In this document: in pieces, positions 53,994 to 63,999 of the stretch | How the letters are laid out: every line of letters begins with the position of its first letter | Position numbering within the stretch: the stretch's first letter is position 1 | From: Nocardia vinacea | GTDB taxonomy: Bacteria > Actinomycetota > Actinomycetes > Mycobacteriales > Mycobacteriaceae | Direction: 5' to 3' | Assembly: GCF_035920345.1 (NCBI RefSeq) | Contig: NZ_CP109149.1 | Span: 496,001-560,000, forward strand | DNA length: 64,000 bases | The notes under the pieces: generated by a model | What the model saw: the letters and a program-made list of their open reading frames with translations, nothing else | Told to the model about the DNA's origin: nothing | Databases searched by the model: none | Program-made: the position numbers and the translations under genes

Positions 53994-56228
53994 TCACACG
54001 CTGGCCGTGACCAGTTGTCGGTCCTCGGCCGCGGACCGGTCGGTCGCGGTGATCGCGTCGCGGCGGCGCAGGCGCTGATGGGTCAACTGGAGCAGACCGA
54101 TTCCGGCGAGGCCGCCCGCCGTGGTCGCGGTGCTGATTTCCCAACCCGGCGGGCGCCAGCTGACGGTGAGGTCGGCGGCTGTAGTGCCCGCGGGGATGTC
54201 GGCGGCAAGGAAGCTGCCCGCGACCTCGCGCGCCGGTATTTCGCTGCCGTTCAGCGTGATTCGATAACCGGGCCAGGCGAGGCGGGCGAAGACTACTCGG
54301 CCGCCCTCGACCGAGGTGACCCGGATATGGTTTGTCAGATCGTCGCTCGTTGCGGACGAGGCAAAGACGCCCCTGGCATCGGCGACCACGCCATTGCGCG
54401 TGGACAGCAGACCGTTTTCCCGCTCGAGCACCCAGATGAAGCGTTCGTGGCCCGGGTAGTCGACCCACTTCCAGCCGGACGGCGTGGGCCGGTCGCGCTC
54501 GTCGGGATACTGAGCGCGTTGCAGCACAACCCGATCCACCTTCATCAGGTCGACAATCGTTCTGCCCGTTGATGGTTCGATGGCGAAGGCGCGGCGGTAG
54601 GCGTCCGGGCAGGTGCTTCCGTCCCAGGCGAGGCACAGCAGCGCGCTGAATGCGGCGTGGCCGACAGGGGTGTAGCCGGTGACATAGTCGAGGCCGACGT
54701 TCTTGGCGTAGCTGCCGATGGCTAGCGATCCATACGCGCCGGACAGGCTCCGGTCATCCGCCCGCACCAGCACCCGATCGGCGAGTTGCAGTGTGACGCC
54801 GTCGAAGTCGGGGAAGGCGGCGGCCATCGCCGAACGCCGCTCCGGGAAGTCGTAGGACATCGGGGTCGGCGGCGCGCCACGCACCTGGGCGTAGGCGATC
54901 GGGAACATCGCCGCGATGGACAGCCCGCAGGCCAGCGCGGTGCGCCTGGTGTAGGCAAGCCACACCACCACCGCGCCGATCGCGGCGACTACTACGACGG
55001 CGAGCAGATGCCGCACCACCAGCGCGGGCGCGGCCGAGACGGACCGCGCGAACAGCAGCCCGAGCAAGACGGCGGCGGCGGTGCCACGGCGCTGCCACGA
55101 CGCGAAACTGCCGTAGCGACTGAGCAATACACACACCAGCACGAGCAGCGCGATGGCGAGCATCGGCAGCACCCTGGCGGGCCAGCGCAGCGGGCCGATC
55201 GCGCCGGGTCCCGCGGTCCACATCAGCACCGCGGTCGCGAACAACGCGACGCCGCTGAGTTCCCGTGCCGCCTGCGCGGCCGCCTTCCAGTCGATGAAGG
55301 CCAGCGCCGGAATCAGGAACCACGCGATGTAGACCATCGGCAACGGCTGGACGTGCCCCCACCACGCGGTGAATGCCGGTGTGGTGCTGGGCAGGCTGGC
55401 GTTCAACGACTCGGACCACGGCACCGTCAGGAACGGATCATTGTGGATGTGTGCGCTGCCACGCCAGGTCGCCTGCGAGGACAGAATTCCGGGCAGGTTG
55501 GCCGCCGCGGCGGCGAGTACAGCGCAACCGGCCGCCAGCGCGAGTCGCGCCGAGGGCGCCCAGCGTCGTTGATAGATGATCTCGCCGATTGCGACCATCG
55601 CGATCATCAACCCGGATTCGACTGCGGGAAAGGCATATTGGATGGTCAGTGCCAGGTAAAGGAAGATGAAGACCGGTATCGGTCCGCGGCGGCCGCGTGC
55701 GTAGTGCACCGCCGATGCCCACGCGTGCACCAGCCATGCGGTGCCGGTATGCGAGGTCATCCAGCTGGCTTGGTCGAAGAACAGGAACCAGCCGCTCAAT
55801 GGAAACGCGACACCGGCGACCGCCGCCCACCGGGACCTCGCGCCGTAGGCCAGACAGATACGGAATACGCCGAGGGCCGCGATTATCGAGAAGACCAGCT
55901 TGACCGCCGTTGCGTACACCGCGAGGTTATCCATCGATGGGGCGAGCAGATAGATCAGCAACTGCGGCGGGTTGTACAGCCCGGCTTCTTCCAGGGAGTA
56001 GTTGCCCGACATCCATTCCGTGGGCACGAGCGCGGGAAAACGCCCCTCCCGCAGCCGTGTTCCGAGTTCGACCCACATGGGCGCGTACTGCGCTTCGGTG
56101 TCGTCGGTGTAGTAATGCCTGGCGTCCGCCAGCAATACCGCCAGATATCCGGCGATCACCCCGATCGCGGTCACCGCCCCCCAAATAAATCTGTCTCTTC
56201 GTGAATCGGTTACCGCGCTTGCTCCCAC
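53994..56228 (-). CDS. YfhO-like polytopic membrane protein (possible glycosyl/mannosyl transfer role)
   Basis: The 744-residue protein has about twelve membrane segments in the first two thirds and a soluble C-terminal part. The first extracytoplasmic loop has acidic residues (YYTDDTEAQYAPMWVELGTR, FPALVPTEWMSGNYSLEEAG), typical of GT-C-like and YfhO proteins. The C-terminal beta-rich part (VFARLAWPGYRITLNGSEIP) resembles the end of YfhO. A lipid-linked sugar transfer role is inference. Start at 56226-56228 has no strong ribosome site. Confidence 0.75.
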   Translation of the reverse strand: MGASAVTDSRRDRFIWGAVTAIGVIAGYLAVLLADARHYYTDDTEAQYAPMWVELGTRLREGRFPALVPTEWMSGNYSLEEAGLYNPPQLLIYLLAPSMDNLAVYATAVKLVFSIIAALGVFRICLAYGARSRWAAVAGVAFPLSGWFLFFDQASWMTSHTGTAWLVHAWASAVHYARGRRGPIPVFIFLYLALTIQYAFPAVESGLMIAMVAIGEIIYQRRWAPSARLALAAGCAVLAAAAANLPGILSSQATWRGSAHIHNDPFLTVPWSESLNASLPSTTPAFTAWWGHVQPLPMVYIAWFLIPALAFIDWKAAAQAARELSGVALFATAVLMWTAGPGAIGPLRWPARVLPMLAIALLVLVCVLLSRYGSFASWQRRGTAAAVLLGLLFARSVSAAPALVVRHLLAVVVVAAIGAVVVWLAYTRRTALACGLSIAAMFPIAYAQVRGAPPTPMSYDFPERRSAMAAAFPDFDGVTLQLADRVLVRADDRSLSGAYGSLAIGSYAKNVGLDYVTGYTPVGHAAFSALLCLAWDGSTCPDAYRRAFAIEPSTGRTIVDLMKVDRVVLQRAQYPDERDRPTPSGWKWVDYPGHERFIWVLERENGLLSTRNGVVADARGVFASSATSDDLTNHIRVTSVEGGRVVFARLAWPGYRITLNGSEIPAREVAGSFLAADIPAGTTAADLTVSWRPPGWEISTATTAGGLAGIGLLQLTHQRLRRRDAITATDRSAAEDRQLVTASV

Positions 56229-56352
56229 GAGCGCGGGACCGTAGTCGAACAGGGTTAACAGCGCAAGACGATCCGCCGTCCGATGAAGTTCCTGTCGAGT
56301 TGTAGCTCATATCGGGCTGGGCGGTTCTCCCACAACACACCCGCGACGGTCG

Positions 56353-57249
56353 TCAGGTGGGGCGGGGTGCGGTTCCGCCGGGGAAGGTGGCGACGCGGAC
56401 TCCGGCGTATTCGGCCTGGACCTTGTAGTAGCGGTCGGTCGGGCCGTAGGCGGCGTAGAAGACGAAGCCGCGAGTGTCGGGGTCGGCGAACGGTGCTTCG
56501 GCGACGAAACGGGCCAGGACCGGGTCGAGGTGGGTCGGGAAGCTCGACGGTTCGCAGCGTACCGGGAAGCAGATGCGTTGCATGTGGGGTGAGGTCCAGG
56601 AGAAGGTGCGGTAGAGGTTGAAGGTGCGGGCGAGTAAAGGCAATTCGGTGTCGGTGGGCGCGGTGAAGTCGAGTTCGGCCAGGATCCCAGCGATATCCGT
56701 CGGTGCGAGGTGGCCGGGCTCGAAGACATTCGAGTACAGGTTCATTGTGCGGGCGTCGAAATCTACTGCGAGTATTCCGATTCTGCCGCCGTAGCGGGAT
56801 AGGTGGTCGGCGTGTGCGCATGCCGACTCGGGAATTCCGGCGAATCCGAGAATCCGCTCCACGCTGAGCAATTCGGGAAAGACCAGCCAGATCTTCTGCA
56901 CCCCACCAGCGAGTGCGAGGTCGACACCCGAGCTGACCGGCACCTCGGCCGAGATCTCGGCGAGCAACTGTTCCATCGGATGGCCGGTATAGGTGAGAAG
57001 TCCTGCGCCACGCAGTTTCTCGATGAGCTCAGTCGGCTCGCCCGGGTGCATCACCCGAGCGTTGACCTCGCGCTCGGGCGCCGGATGCGTGGTGGTGCGC
57101 ACGCCCACGACGGAGTTGGTCCACAGCTCAGCCAGCGTTTCCAGCACCGGATCCGCGATCGCGGGGTCGTAGCGAACCTCGGCCAGGCGCGCATACTCTT
57201 GCAGGTCCTTCCGAAGTTGATCGAGTGTCCTTGCGCTCATGACGTTCAT
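56353..57249 (-). CDS. ABBA-family aromatic prenyltransferase (NphB/CloQ type)
   Basis: The 298-residue soluble protein matches the NphB pattern throughout: TGHPMEQLLAEISAEVPVSS, GVQKIWLVFPELLSVERILG, RYGGRIGILAVDFDARTMNL, YSNVFEPG, FSWTSPHMQRICFPVRCEPS and VFYAAYGPTDRYYKVQAEYA. The Lys, Arg and Tyr residues that hold the prenyl diphosphate are in these blocks. It would attach a C5-C15 prenyl group to an aromatic compound. No polyketide or phenazine genes lie near, so it is an orphan. Start ATG at 57247-57249 or 57240. Confidence 0.82.
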   Translation of the reverse strand: MNVMSARTLDQLRKDLQEYARLAEVRYDPAIADPVLETLAELWTNSVVGVRTTTHPAPEREVNARVMHPGEPTELIEKLRGAGLLTYTGHPMEQLLAEISAEVPVSSGVDLALAGGVQKIWLVFPELLSVERILGFAGIPESACAHADHLSRYGGRIGILAVDFDARTMNLYSNVFEPGHLAPTDIAGILAELDFTAPTDTELPLLARTFNLYRTFSWTSPHMQRICFPVRCEPSSFPTHLDPVLARFVAEAPFADPDTRGFVFYAAYGPTDRYYKVQAEYAGVRVATFPGGTAPRPT

Positions 57250-57373
57250 CGTCCCGGAAGCGTCCGCCCGATCGCAGCGCTTCGCATGATCTCGCGAGCG
57301 ATGTCATGGTGTGCTGAGCTGCGCTTTCAACGGCCTCTCACGGGGCCAGGCTCGGGTGCGGTAGGTTCCGCCC

Positions 57374-57826
57374 GTGGCTTTGAACTGGAAACTGGTCATC
57401 GACACCAGAAACGCCCCCGCGCTGGCCGACTTCTGGGCCGCGGCGCTGGAGTACGAGGTAGAGGACCCGAGCGTCCTCGTCGAGCAACTACTGTCCGCCG
57501 GTCAGCTCACCGCTGACGCGGTCGTCGAACATCACGGCCGCAAGACCTTTCGCGGCTACGCCGCCATCCGCCACCCCGACGACCCGTTCGACCCGACCAG
57601 CGGCGTCGGCCAAGGCAGGCGACTGCTCTTCCAAGACGTCCCAGAAGATAAATCCGGCAAGAACCGCCTACACATCGATATACACAGTGAGCCTGGCACT
57701 CTCGACACCCTCGTCGCCCGGCTGGAAGCGCTGGGAGCCACCCGCGTCCGCGAATTCGACAAGGGACCCGCCGGTCACTGGTGGATCATGCGCGATCCGG
57801 AAGGCAACGAATTCTGCGCCGCATAG
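57374..57826 (+). CDS. VOC/glyoxalase-like protein
   Basis: The 150-residue protein of the vicinal oxygen chelate fold starts ALNWKLVIDTRNAPALADFW and ends GHWWIMRDPEGNEFCAA, the two metal-edge strands of actinobacterial VOC proteins. KNRLHIDIHSEPGTLDTLVA is the second module. Function is open. Start GTG 57374. It is divergent from the prenyltransferase gene by 124 bp and closed by a terminator. Confidence 0.85.
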   Translation: MALNWKLVIDTRNAPALADFWAAALEYEVEDPSVLVEQLLSAGQLTADAVVEHHGRKTFRGYAAIRHPDDPFDPTSGVGQGRRLLFQDVPEDKSGKNRLHIDIHSEPGTLDTLVARLEALGATRVREFDKGPAGHWWIMRDPEGNEFCAA

Positions 57827-57871
57827 GGCAGAACTATTCCCTCGTCGGAGCTGGACGAGGGGCTGGTACCG

Positions 57872-57910
57872 CAACGGCACTGGTCCGAGGTGATCGGAAC
57901 AGTGCCGTTG
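57872..57910. terminator. Hairpin terminator after the VOC gene
   Basis: A perfect 11-bp stem (CAACGGCACTG at 57872-57882, CAGTGCCGTTG at 57900-57910) with a 17-nt loop lies 45 bp after the VOC stop and 82 bp before the convergent MerR stop. Confidence 0.65.
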
Positions 57911-57991
57911 TCGTGGGCTTACTAGCTGTTCCGGCCAGGACGTTGCTGACGGCGCCTGGGGCCACGAGAAGCCGACGGCTGGTGTGGTGTT

Positions 57992-58738
57992 TTAGGTTTG
58001 CGAGGTTGGTTGGATGATCTCGGACAGTGTCGCTGCTGCGCGCAGGAGGGCTAGTTGTCGTTGAGCGATGGTGTTCAGTCGGTCACCGAGTGCCTCGAGC
58101 GAGTGACTCACGTCGTGGAGGTCCCGGATCGCCGTGATGGCCTTCTGGACGTCGGTGATGCGGTAGCCGGCGGCTCGCAGGGCCGTCGTGATGCGGGCGT
58201 CTCGGATTGCTGCAAGGTGGTAGCGCCGGGCTGATCCCGCTCGGGTGACGATCCGTTCGGGTGCTACCAGACCTACCTGCTCCCAGAAGCGGAGCGTCGA
58301 AGCTCGCAGCCCGAGCGCCCTTGACAGTTCGGTGATGGTCATAGCGTCTGCTTCAACGAGGTCGGCGTCGGTTGTCGCTTCGTCATGTATCGCCTTCAAC
58401 GCCCCACGGGCAGCCAGCGCCTGTTCTCGTTCCTGGTTGAGCCGTGCGTGAAAGGAGCACACCAGGGCTGCGGACTGGTCGGGCGGCAGCAAGCGGATCG
58501 CGCACATCGCGCGACGAGCCTCGACCGGTCCCACGGCGTAGGCGAGACCGCGGTAGGCGTGCAGGTCGCGGACGTGGTCTGCGGAGAACTGCCGGTATCC
58601 GTTACCCGCCCGGATTGCGGCGGGGATAACACCGAGCCTCTCCAGGTCACGGATCTGCTGGGCCGAGTAGCCGGTCGCTGCCGCCACCGCGGCGACGGTC
58701 AGCAACTCCGCCGCCAGGTGTTCTCGACCATGAATCAA
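57992..58738 (-). CDS. MerR-family regulator with two MerR helix-turn-helix domains
   Basis: The 248-residue regulator has a first MerR domain at residues ~12-66 (LLTVAAVAAATGYSAQQIRD, LERLGVIPAAIRAGNGYRQF) and a second at ~131-198 (MTITELSRALGLRASTLRFW, EQVGLVAPERIVTRAGSARR, YHLAAIRDARITTALRAAGY). A helical linker joins them and a short coiled-coil-like helix ends the protein. It is divergent from the DUF6194 gene, and a perfect 6-6-6 dyad lies in the gap. The effector is unknown; no Cys cluster suggests metal sensing. Confidence 0.88.
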   Translation of the reverse strand: MIHGREHLAAELLTVAAVAAATGYSAQQIRDLERLGVIPAAIRAGNGYRQFSADHVRDLHAYRGLAYAVGPVEARRAMCAIRLLPPDQSAALVCSFHARLNQEREQALAARGALKAIHDEATTDADLVEADAMTITELSRALGLRASTLRFWEQVGLVAPERIVTRAGSARRYHLAAIRDARITTALRAAGYRITDVQKAITAIRDLHDVSHSLEALGDRLNTIAQRQLALLRAAATLSEIIQPTSQT

Positions 58739-58752
58739 CCCTCCATAAGCAC

Positions 58753-58770
58753 TTCAAGTTCACGCTTGAA
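58753..58770. promoter_or_regulatory. MerR operator candidate
   Basis: TTCAAG at 58753-58758 and CTTGAA at 58765-58770 form a perfect dyad around six bases. It lies in the 34-bp gap between the MerR start (58738) and the DUF6194 start (58773), two bases before the latter, so binding would affect both genes. Confidence 0.65.
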
Positions 58771-58772
58771 CC

Positions 58773-59273
58773 ATGAGTATGGACCAGATTCTCGCGACGA
58801 TCCGAGGGTTCGACGGGGTGCTAGAGCTTGCTCCGGCCGATGGCGGCCCGTTCCCGAAGATCGCCTGGGGAGACCACTTCTTCTACTACGCGCCCGATGG
58901 CCAACTGCCGCAACGCGAGCAGCCGTACGCCACCATCGTGACGAAGAACTACCCCGATGACAGTTCGTGTGACCTCGATCGTCCCGACCGTTGGCGGCTG
59001 AACATCCACGTCGGCAGGAGCGCCTTCACCGAACTCGTCGGTGAGGCTCCGCAGGCCAGTTCGGCGGCGGTCGACTTCACTGCGGTCGACGCCGTTCTCC
59101 CCCATCCTGTTTATCGCAGACAGGGCTGGATCTCGATCATCAACCCGGACATGCAAACCCACGAGCTGGCAGTCAGCCTCCTTCACGAGGCACATGACGC
59201 GGCGCGTCGACGAGCGGCCAGCCGGAAGTCCACCGCGTCCGCCGATGACACAACGTCAGGCAACGACCGGTGA
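58773..59273 (+). CDS. DUF6194-family protein
   Basis: The 166-residue cytoplasmic protein has the family pattern MDQILATIRGFDGVLELAPA, WGDHFFYYAPDGQLPQREQP, YATIVTKNYPDDSS and the end GWISIINPDMQTHELAVSLL. These resemble small-molecule-binding or MmcQ-like folds, but no activity is established. The extra tail (RRRAASRKSTASADDTTSGN) is hydrophilic. It is divergent from the two-headed MerR gene and its probable target. Confidence 0.8.
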   Translation: MSMDQILATIRGFDGVLELAPADGGPFPKIAWGDHFFYYAPDGQLPQREQPYATIVTKNYPDDSSCDLDRPDRWRLNIHVGRSAFTELVGEAPQASSAAVDFTAVDAVLPHPVYRRQGWISIINPDMQTHELAVSLLHEAHDAARRRAASRKSTASADDTTSGNDR

Positions 59274-59336
59274 CTCATCGCAACGCCCCGGTTATCGATC
59301 CTCAGTTCCAGAATTCATGCCTTCGGCGGACCTCCG

Positions 59337-59759
59337 TCAGGACATTCCTGTGTCGCAAACGCTGATCGGCGTGACAGTGATCGCGTCACCCTTATCCAGG
59401 TCTGCGTCCGAGTCGCAGATCCAACCGTCTTCGTCGACGCTGCTCAGCCAGCCATCGGACGCACACTGATAGATCGGAGCGCTATCGACCGGGGCGAGGG
59501 CGAGCTTGTGGCGGGTGTCCGCAAACGATCTCGGTGCATCACACCCCCTCCTTGTGGGTGGCGCGCCCGATGCCGGGGGACTCGACACCCGGCACCGGGG
59601 CGACTGCGTGGGCACAGGCCGATCTGCCCACTCGCGGACGGCATCCGCGAACCGCTCGGCCACCTCAGCTGACACACCGCTGTAGGTGGCGGGCGGCCCG
59701 ATGAACGGATCACGTTGCGGCAGTTTTGAATTGGCGCTGCGGTCTATCTGTATCGACAA
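59337..59759 (-). CDS. Hypothetical protein, unrecognised
   Basis: The 140-residue product starts at TTG 59757-59759, four bases after GGGGAGG. It has a helix-like block (TYSGVSAEVAERFADAVREW), a Pro/Arg/Ser-rich middle and an acidic end (WLSSVDEDGWICDSDADLDK, GDAITVTPISVCDTG). A longer frame upstream exists, but it is antisense to the SLOG gene. The acidic end has a diverged copy at 53893. No family is recognised. Confidence 0.4.
   Translation of the reverse strand: MSIQIDRSANSKLPQRDPFIGPPATYSGVSAEVAERFADAVREWADRPVPTQSPRCRVSSPPASGAPPTRRGCDAPRSFADTRHKLALAPVDSAPIYQCASDGWLSSVDEDGWICDSDADLDKGDAITVTPISVCDTGMS
59390..59451 (-). repeat. Segment duplicated (diverged) at 53893-53954
   Basis: It encodes the acidic DEDGWxCxxDxDLDK motif of the protein at 59337-59759. 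The other copy stands alone downstream of the RidA gene. Confidence 0.55.
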
Positions 59760-60000
59760 GGTGCCTCCCCTGATGGTGGTCGTGAGCACCCGAAGCCGAG
59801 GGCTCACGCCACCGACCAGCGACTCACGCCGGTCGGTGTGCTGAACGCTGGGATCGACAGCGGGTGCTGGTTCAACGGTGTCGTGACGTGGACGACAGAT
59901 CGATGGCGCACGTTGGGGCCGACACCCCGTGACCGGACGGAATGATCTGCTCATCGAAGCGCGGTTGCGGGTGGAATCGCCCGGATCGCCTGGCCATTCG

Positions 60001-61076
<1,076 letters not shown>

Positions 61077-61105
61077 GGGGGATTCTCCTTGGGTGAGCGG
61101 GGATT

Positions 61106-63433
61106 TCAGGCGGTGGCGAGGGCGGGGGTGCGTGGCTTGATGAATTCTTTGGCGGCGGTGACGCAGAGGGCGGCGACGGCGGTGCCCGCGACGAGGGCGG
61201 CGAGGAACCAGACGATGTGGCCGACGGCGAAGAAGACGAAGATGCCGCCGTGCGGTGCGCTGAGGGTGGTTCCGGTGGCCATGATCAGCGCACCGGTGAC
61301 CGCGCCACCGGCCATCATCGAGGGAATCACCCGCAGCGGGTCGGCGGCGGCGAATGGGATCGCGCCTTCGGAGATGAAGGAGGCACCGAGAAGCCATGCG
61401 GCCTTACCGTTTTCGCGTTCGGCCGTGGTGAACAGCCGGGGCCGCAGGACTGTGGCCAATGCCATGGCCAGCGGCGGGACCATGCCCGCGGCCATGACGG
61501 CGGCCATGATGCGCAGCGAGGCCGGATCGGTGACCGACAGTCCGGCTACGGCAAAGGAATACGCGGCCTTGTTGACCGGACCGCCGAGGTCGAAGCACAT
61601 CATGAGGCCGAGGATGGCGCCAAGGGCGAGGGCGGAGGTTCCGGTCAGGCTGTTGAGCCAGTTGGTGAGTCCGCTGGTGATCGCGGCGAGCGGCTTGCCG
61701 AGGAAGATGAACATCAACGCGCCGACTAACAGTGACGCGAACAGCGGGATGACCACGACCGGCATGAGTCCACGCGCCCATTGTGGGGTAGGCAGTTTCG
61801 CGACCCAGAGCGCGGCGAATCCGGCGATCAGGCCACCGACGAGGCCGCCTAGGAATCCGGCACCGACGAATACGGCCACGGCACCGGCGGTGAATCCCGG
61901 TGCGAGACCTGGTCGGTCGGCAATGGCGAAGGCGATATATCCGGCGAGGGCCGGTACCAGGAAGCTGAATGCGAGCGAACCCAATTGGAACAGCACTGCG
62001 CCGAGATAGGTCGGTAGGCCGCCGTCGGGTAGTGCCGTCAGCGAGTTGTCGAGCACGATCTTCTTGGCATGGTCGGCGATCTCGTAGCCGCCGAACAGGA
62101 ATCCGAGCGCGATGAGCAGGCCGCCCGCGGCGACGAACGGGATCATATAGCTGACGCCGGTGAGCAGAATCTGGCGTAGCCGGGTGCCCCAGCCGAGCGC
62201 CGCCGATGCCGAAACACCCTCGGAGGGCGCGGATCCCGCGACGGTCGCCGCGGTGGGATCGAGGGCGGCGCGCAGGGCGTCGGCGACCATGGTGTCGGGC
62301 TCGTTGATCGCGCGCTTGACCCCGGACTCGATAACCGGCTTGCCCGCGAACCGTTCCCGGCCGCGCACCCCGACATCGGTGGCGAAGATGACCGCGCTCG
62401 CGGCGGCGATGGTTTCGGAGCTCAGCGGGGTGCTACCGCTGGAACCTTGGGTCTCGACGTGCACCGCGACGCCCGCACGGTCACCGGCGGCGACGAGCGA
62501 GTCGGCGGCCATGTAGGTGTGGGCGATGCCGGTCGGACAAGCCGTGATCGCGACGATTGTTTGCCCGGCCAGTGCGTCGGCCGAAACGCCGTCGGGCGCA
62601 GGTGTTGCCGCGCTGTCCGAGCTGCCGAGTCCGGCCGCTGCCGAAGGTGCGCTGTTCGAATTCGGTTCGCGTGCGGGTGTGGTGCCTTTTGAAGCCGCTC
62701 GGGACGCGGATGCGCCGTTCGAAACGGCTGCGTCTGTGGGAGTACGGTTCGAACCGGGATCCTGTGCGGGTGCGCCGATCGAAGCGGCTGCTGTCGGGGG
62801 AGTGCCATTCGGAGTTGTCTGGGGCGTTGATGCACTGTCCGGAGCTGCCTCGGGCGTTGGTGCGCTGCCGGAAGGGGCCTGCGTAATGGCGCCGTTCGCG
62901 GCGGTACCGTTCGAAGCGGCGTCACTCGAAACAGAGTCCACTGCACGGGTTTTGGGCGTCATCGCAGGCTTCTGCGTAAGCACATCCGTAACCAGCGAAA
63001 CCACCTCATCAGCGCTCGCGGCACCCCGCAACGAACTTACGAACTCCGGCCGAACAAGCGCCCGAGCCAAACTCGACAACAACTTCATATGCTCGGCCCC
63101 GGCACCTTCCGGCGCGGCAATGAGGAATACGAGATCGGCGGGCCCATCAGCAGCACCGAAATCCACCGCAGGTTCCAACCGAGCGAACCCGAGCGACGCA
63201 CTGGTCACCGCTGCATTCCGGCAATGCGGAATGGCGATCCCACCGGGAAGCCCTGTCGCGGACTGTGATTCGCGCGCCAGCGCCGCGTCACGCAATGTCT
63301 CGGCAGAGGTAGCCCGCCCATTGTCGGTGAGTCGCTGCGCGAGCGTCGCGATCACCGTTTCCTTGGCACTGCCGAGGTCGGTATCGAGGCTGATCAGCTC
63401 GGTGGTGATGATCGAATCAGGGGAATGGGCCAT
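61106..63433 (-). CDS. fruA: Fructose PTS permease EIIABC with long linker
   Basis: The 775-residue membrane protein takes in fructose and makes fructose 1-phosphate. EIIA (residues ~8-153) has the phospho-His70 in GLPGGIAIPHCRNAAVTSAS. EIIB (~290-390) has Cys299 in VAITACPTGIAHTYMAADSL. EIIC has about eight membrane segments (ILLTGVSYMIPFVAAGGLLI, GALMFIFLGKPLAAITSGLT). The linker between EIIA and EIIB (~154-283) is ~130 residues of Ala, Ser, Thr, Pro and Asn, much longer than usual. ATG 63431-63433 lies 11 bases after fruK. Confidence 0.95.
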   Translation of the reverse strand: MAHSPDSIITTELISLDTDLGSAKETVIATLAQRLTDNGRATSAETLRDAALARESQSATGLPGGIAIPHCRNAAVTSASLGFARLEPAVDFGAADGPADLVFLIAAPEGAGAEHMKLLSSLARALVRPEFVSSLRGAASADEVVSLVTDVLTQKPAMTPKTRAVDSVSSDAASNGTAANGAITQAPSGSAPTPEAAPDSASTPQTTPNGTPPTAAASIGAPAQDPGSNRTPTDAAVSNGASASRAASKGTTPAREPNSNSAPSAAAGLGSSDSAATPAPDGVSADALAGQTIVAITACPTGIAHTYMAADSLVAAGDRAGVAVHVETQGSSGSTPLSSETIAAASAVIFATDVGVRGRERFAGKPVIESGVKRAINEPDTMVADALRAALDPTAATVAGSAPSEGVSASAALGWGTRLRQILLTGVSYMIPFVAAGGLLIALGFLFGGYEIADHAKKIVLDNSLTALPDGGLPTYLGAVLFQLGSLAFSFLVPALAGYIAFAIADRPGLAPGFTAGAVAVFVGAGFLGGLVGGLIAGFAALWVAKLPTPQWARGLMPVVVIPLFASLLVGALMFIFLGKPLAAITSGLTNWLNSLTGTSALALGAILGLMMCFDLGGPVNKAAYSFAVAGLSVTDPASLRIMAAVMAAGMVPPLAMALATVLRPRLFTTAERENGKAAWLLGASFISEGAIPFAAADPLRVIPSMMAGGAVTGALIMATGTTLSAPHGGIFVFFAVGHIVWFLAALVAGTAVAALCVTAAKEFIKPRTPALATA

Positions 63434-63444
63434 CGCAATGTCCT

Positions 63445-63999
63445 TCAGCGACTGTGCAGGGATTCCAACGTCGTGACGGCCACGGCGCGGGGGTCGGTGT
63501 GGTGTGGTCCGGGCAACCCGGTTCCCGGCAGCGCGGCGGCGGCGCTGCCGTAGGCGACGGCGCGGCGCAGCCGATCGGGTGCGTCCAGTCCGTCGAGATC
63601 GGCGAGCAGGTATCCGGCCAGCGCGGAATCGCCAGCTCCCACGGTGCTGCGCGGGGTAATGGCGGGTGCGGCGGCATGCCACGCACCGTCCGCGGTGACG
63701 AGTACGGCTCCGGCCGCGCCGAGCGTCGCGAGCACGGCACCGACGCCGCGAGCGATCAGTGTGCTCGCCGCACGCGCGGCGGCGATCGGATCCTCCAACT
63801 CGGCGGGGTCGCCGTGGGTGAGCTGGGCCAGCTCCTCGGCATTCGGCTTGAGTAGTTGCGGCGCAGCTGATTCCAGTTCGGCGGCCAGTGCGAGCAGAGG
63901 AGCGTCGGAGGTATCGACCGCGATCCGCACGCCGCGCAGCCGGTGCAGCAGATACGCGTACCAGTCGGTGGGGACGGCGGGTGGGAGGGATCCGGACAG
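63445..63999 (-). CDS. fruK: 1-phosphofructokinase, C-terminal part (5' end outside window)
   Basis: The visible ~184 residues are the C-terminal two thirds of a PfkB-family kinase: LSGSLPPAVPTDWYAYLLHR, LLKPNAEELAQLTHGDP and the catalytic loop RSTVGAGDSALAGYLLADLD. It phosphorylates fructose 1-phosphate to the 1,6-bisphosphate, directly after FruA. The gene order fruK-fruA-ptsH makes one operon; a regulator gene may lie beyond the window edge. Confidence 0.93.
   Translation of the reverse strand: MSGSLPPAVPTDWYAYLLHRLRGVRIAVDTSDAPLLALAAELESAAPQLLKPNAEELAQLTHGDPAELEDPIAAARAASTLIARGVGAVLATLGAAGAVLVTADGAWHAAAPAITPRSTVGAGDSALAGYLLADLDGLDAPDRLRRAVAYGSAAAALPGTGLPGPHHTDPRAVAVTTLESLHSR

Noticed and set aside
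54786..56204. Plus-strand frame of 472 codons
   Set aside because: Antisense of the YfhO-like membrane protein gene; no family features and a charged, low-hydrophobic shadow composition.
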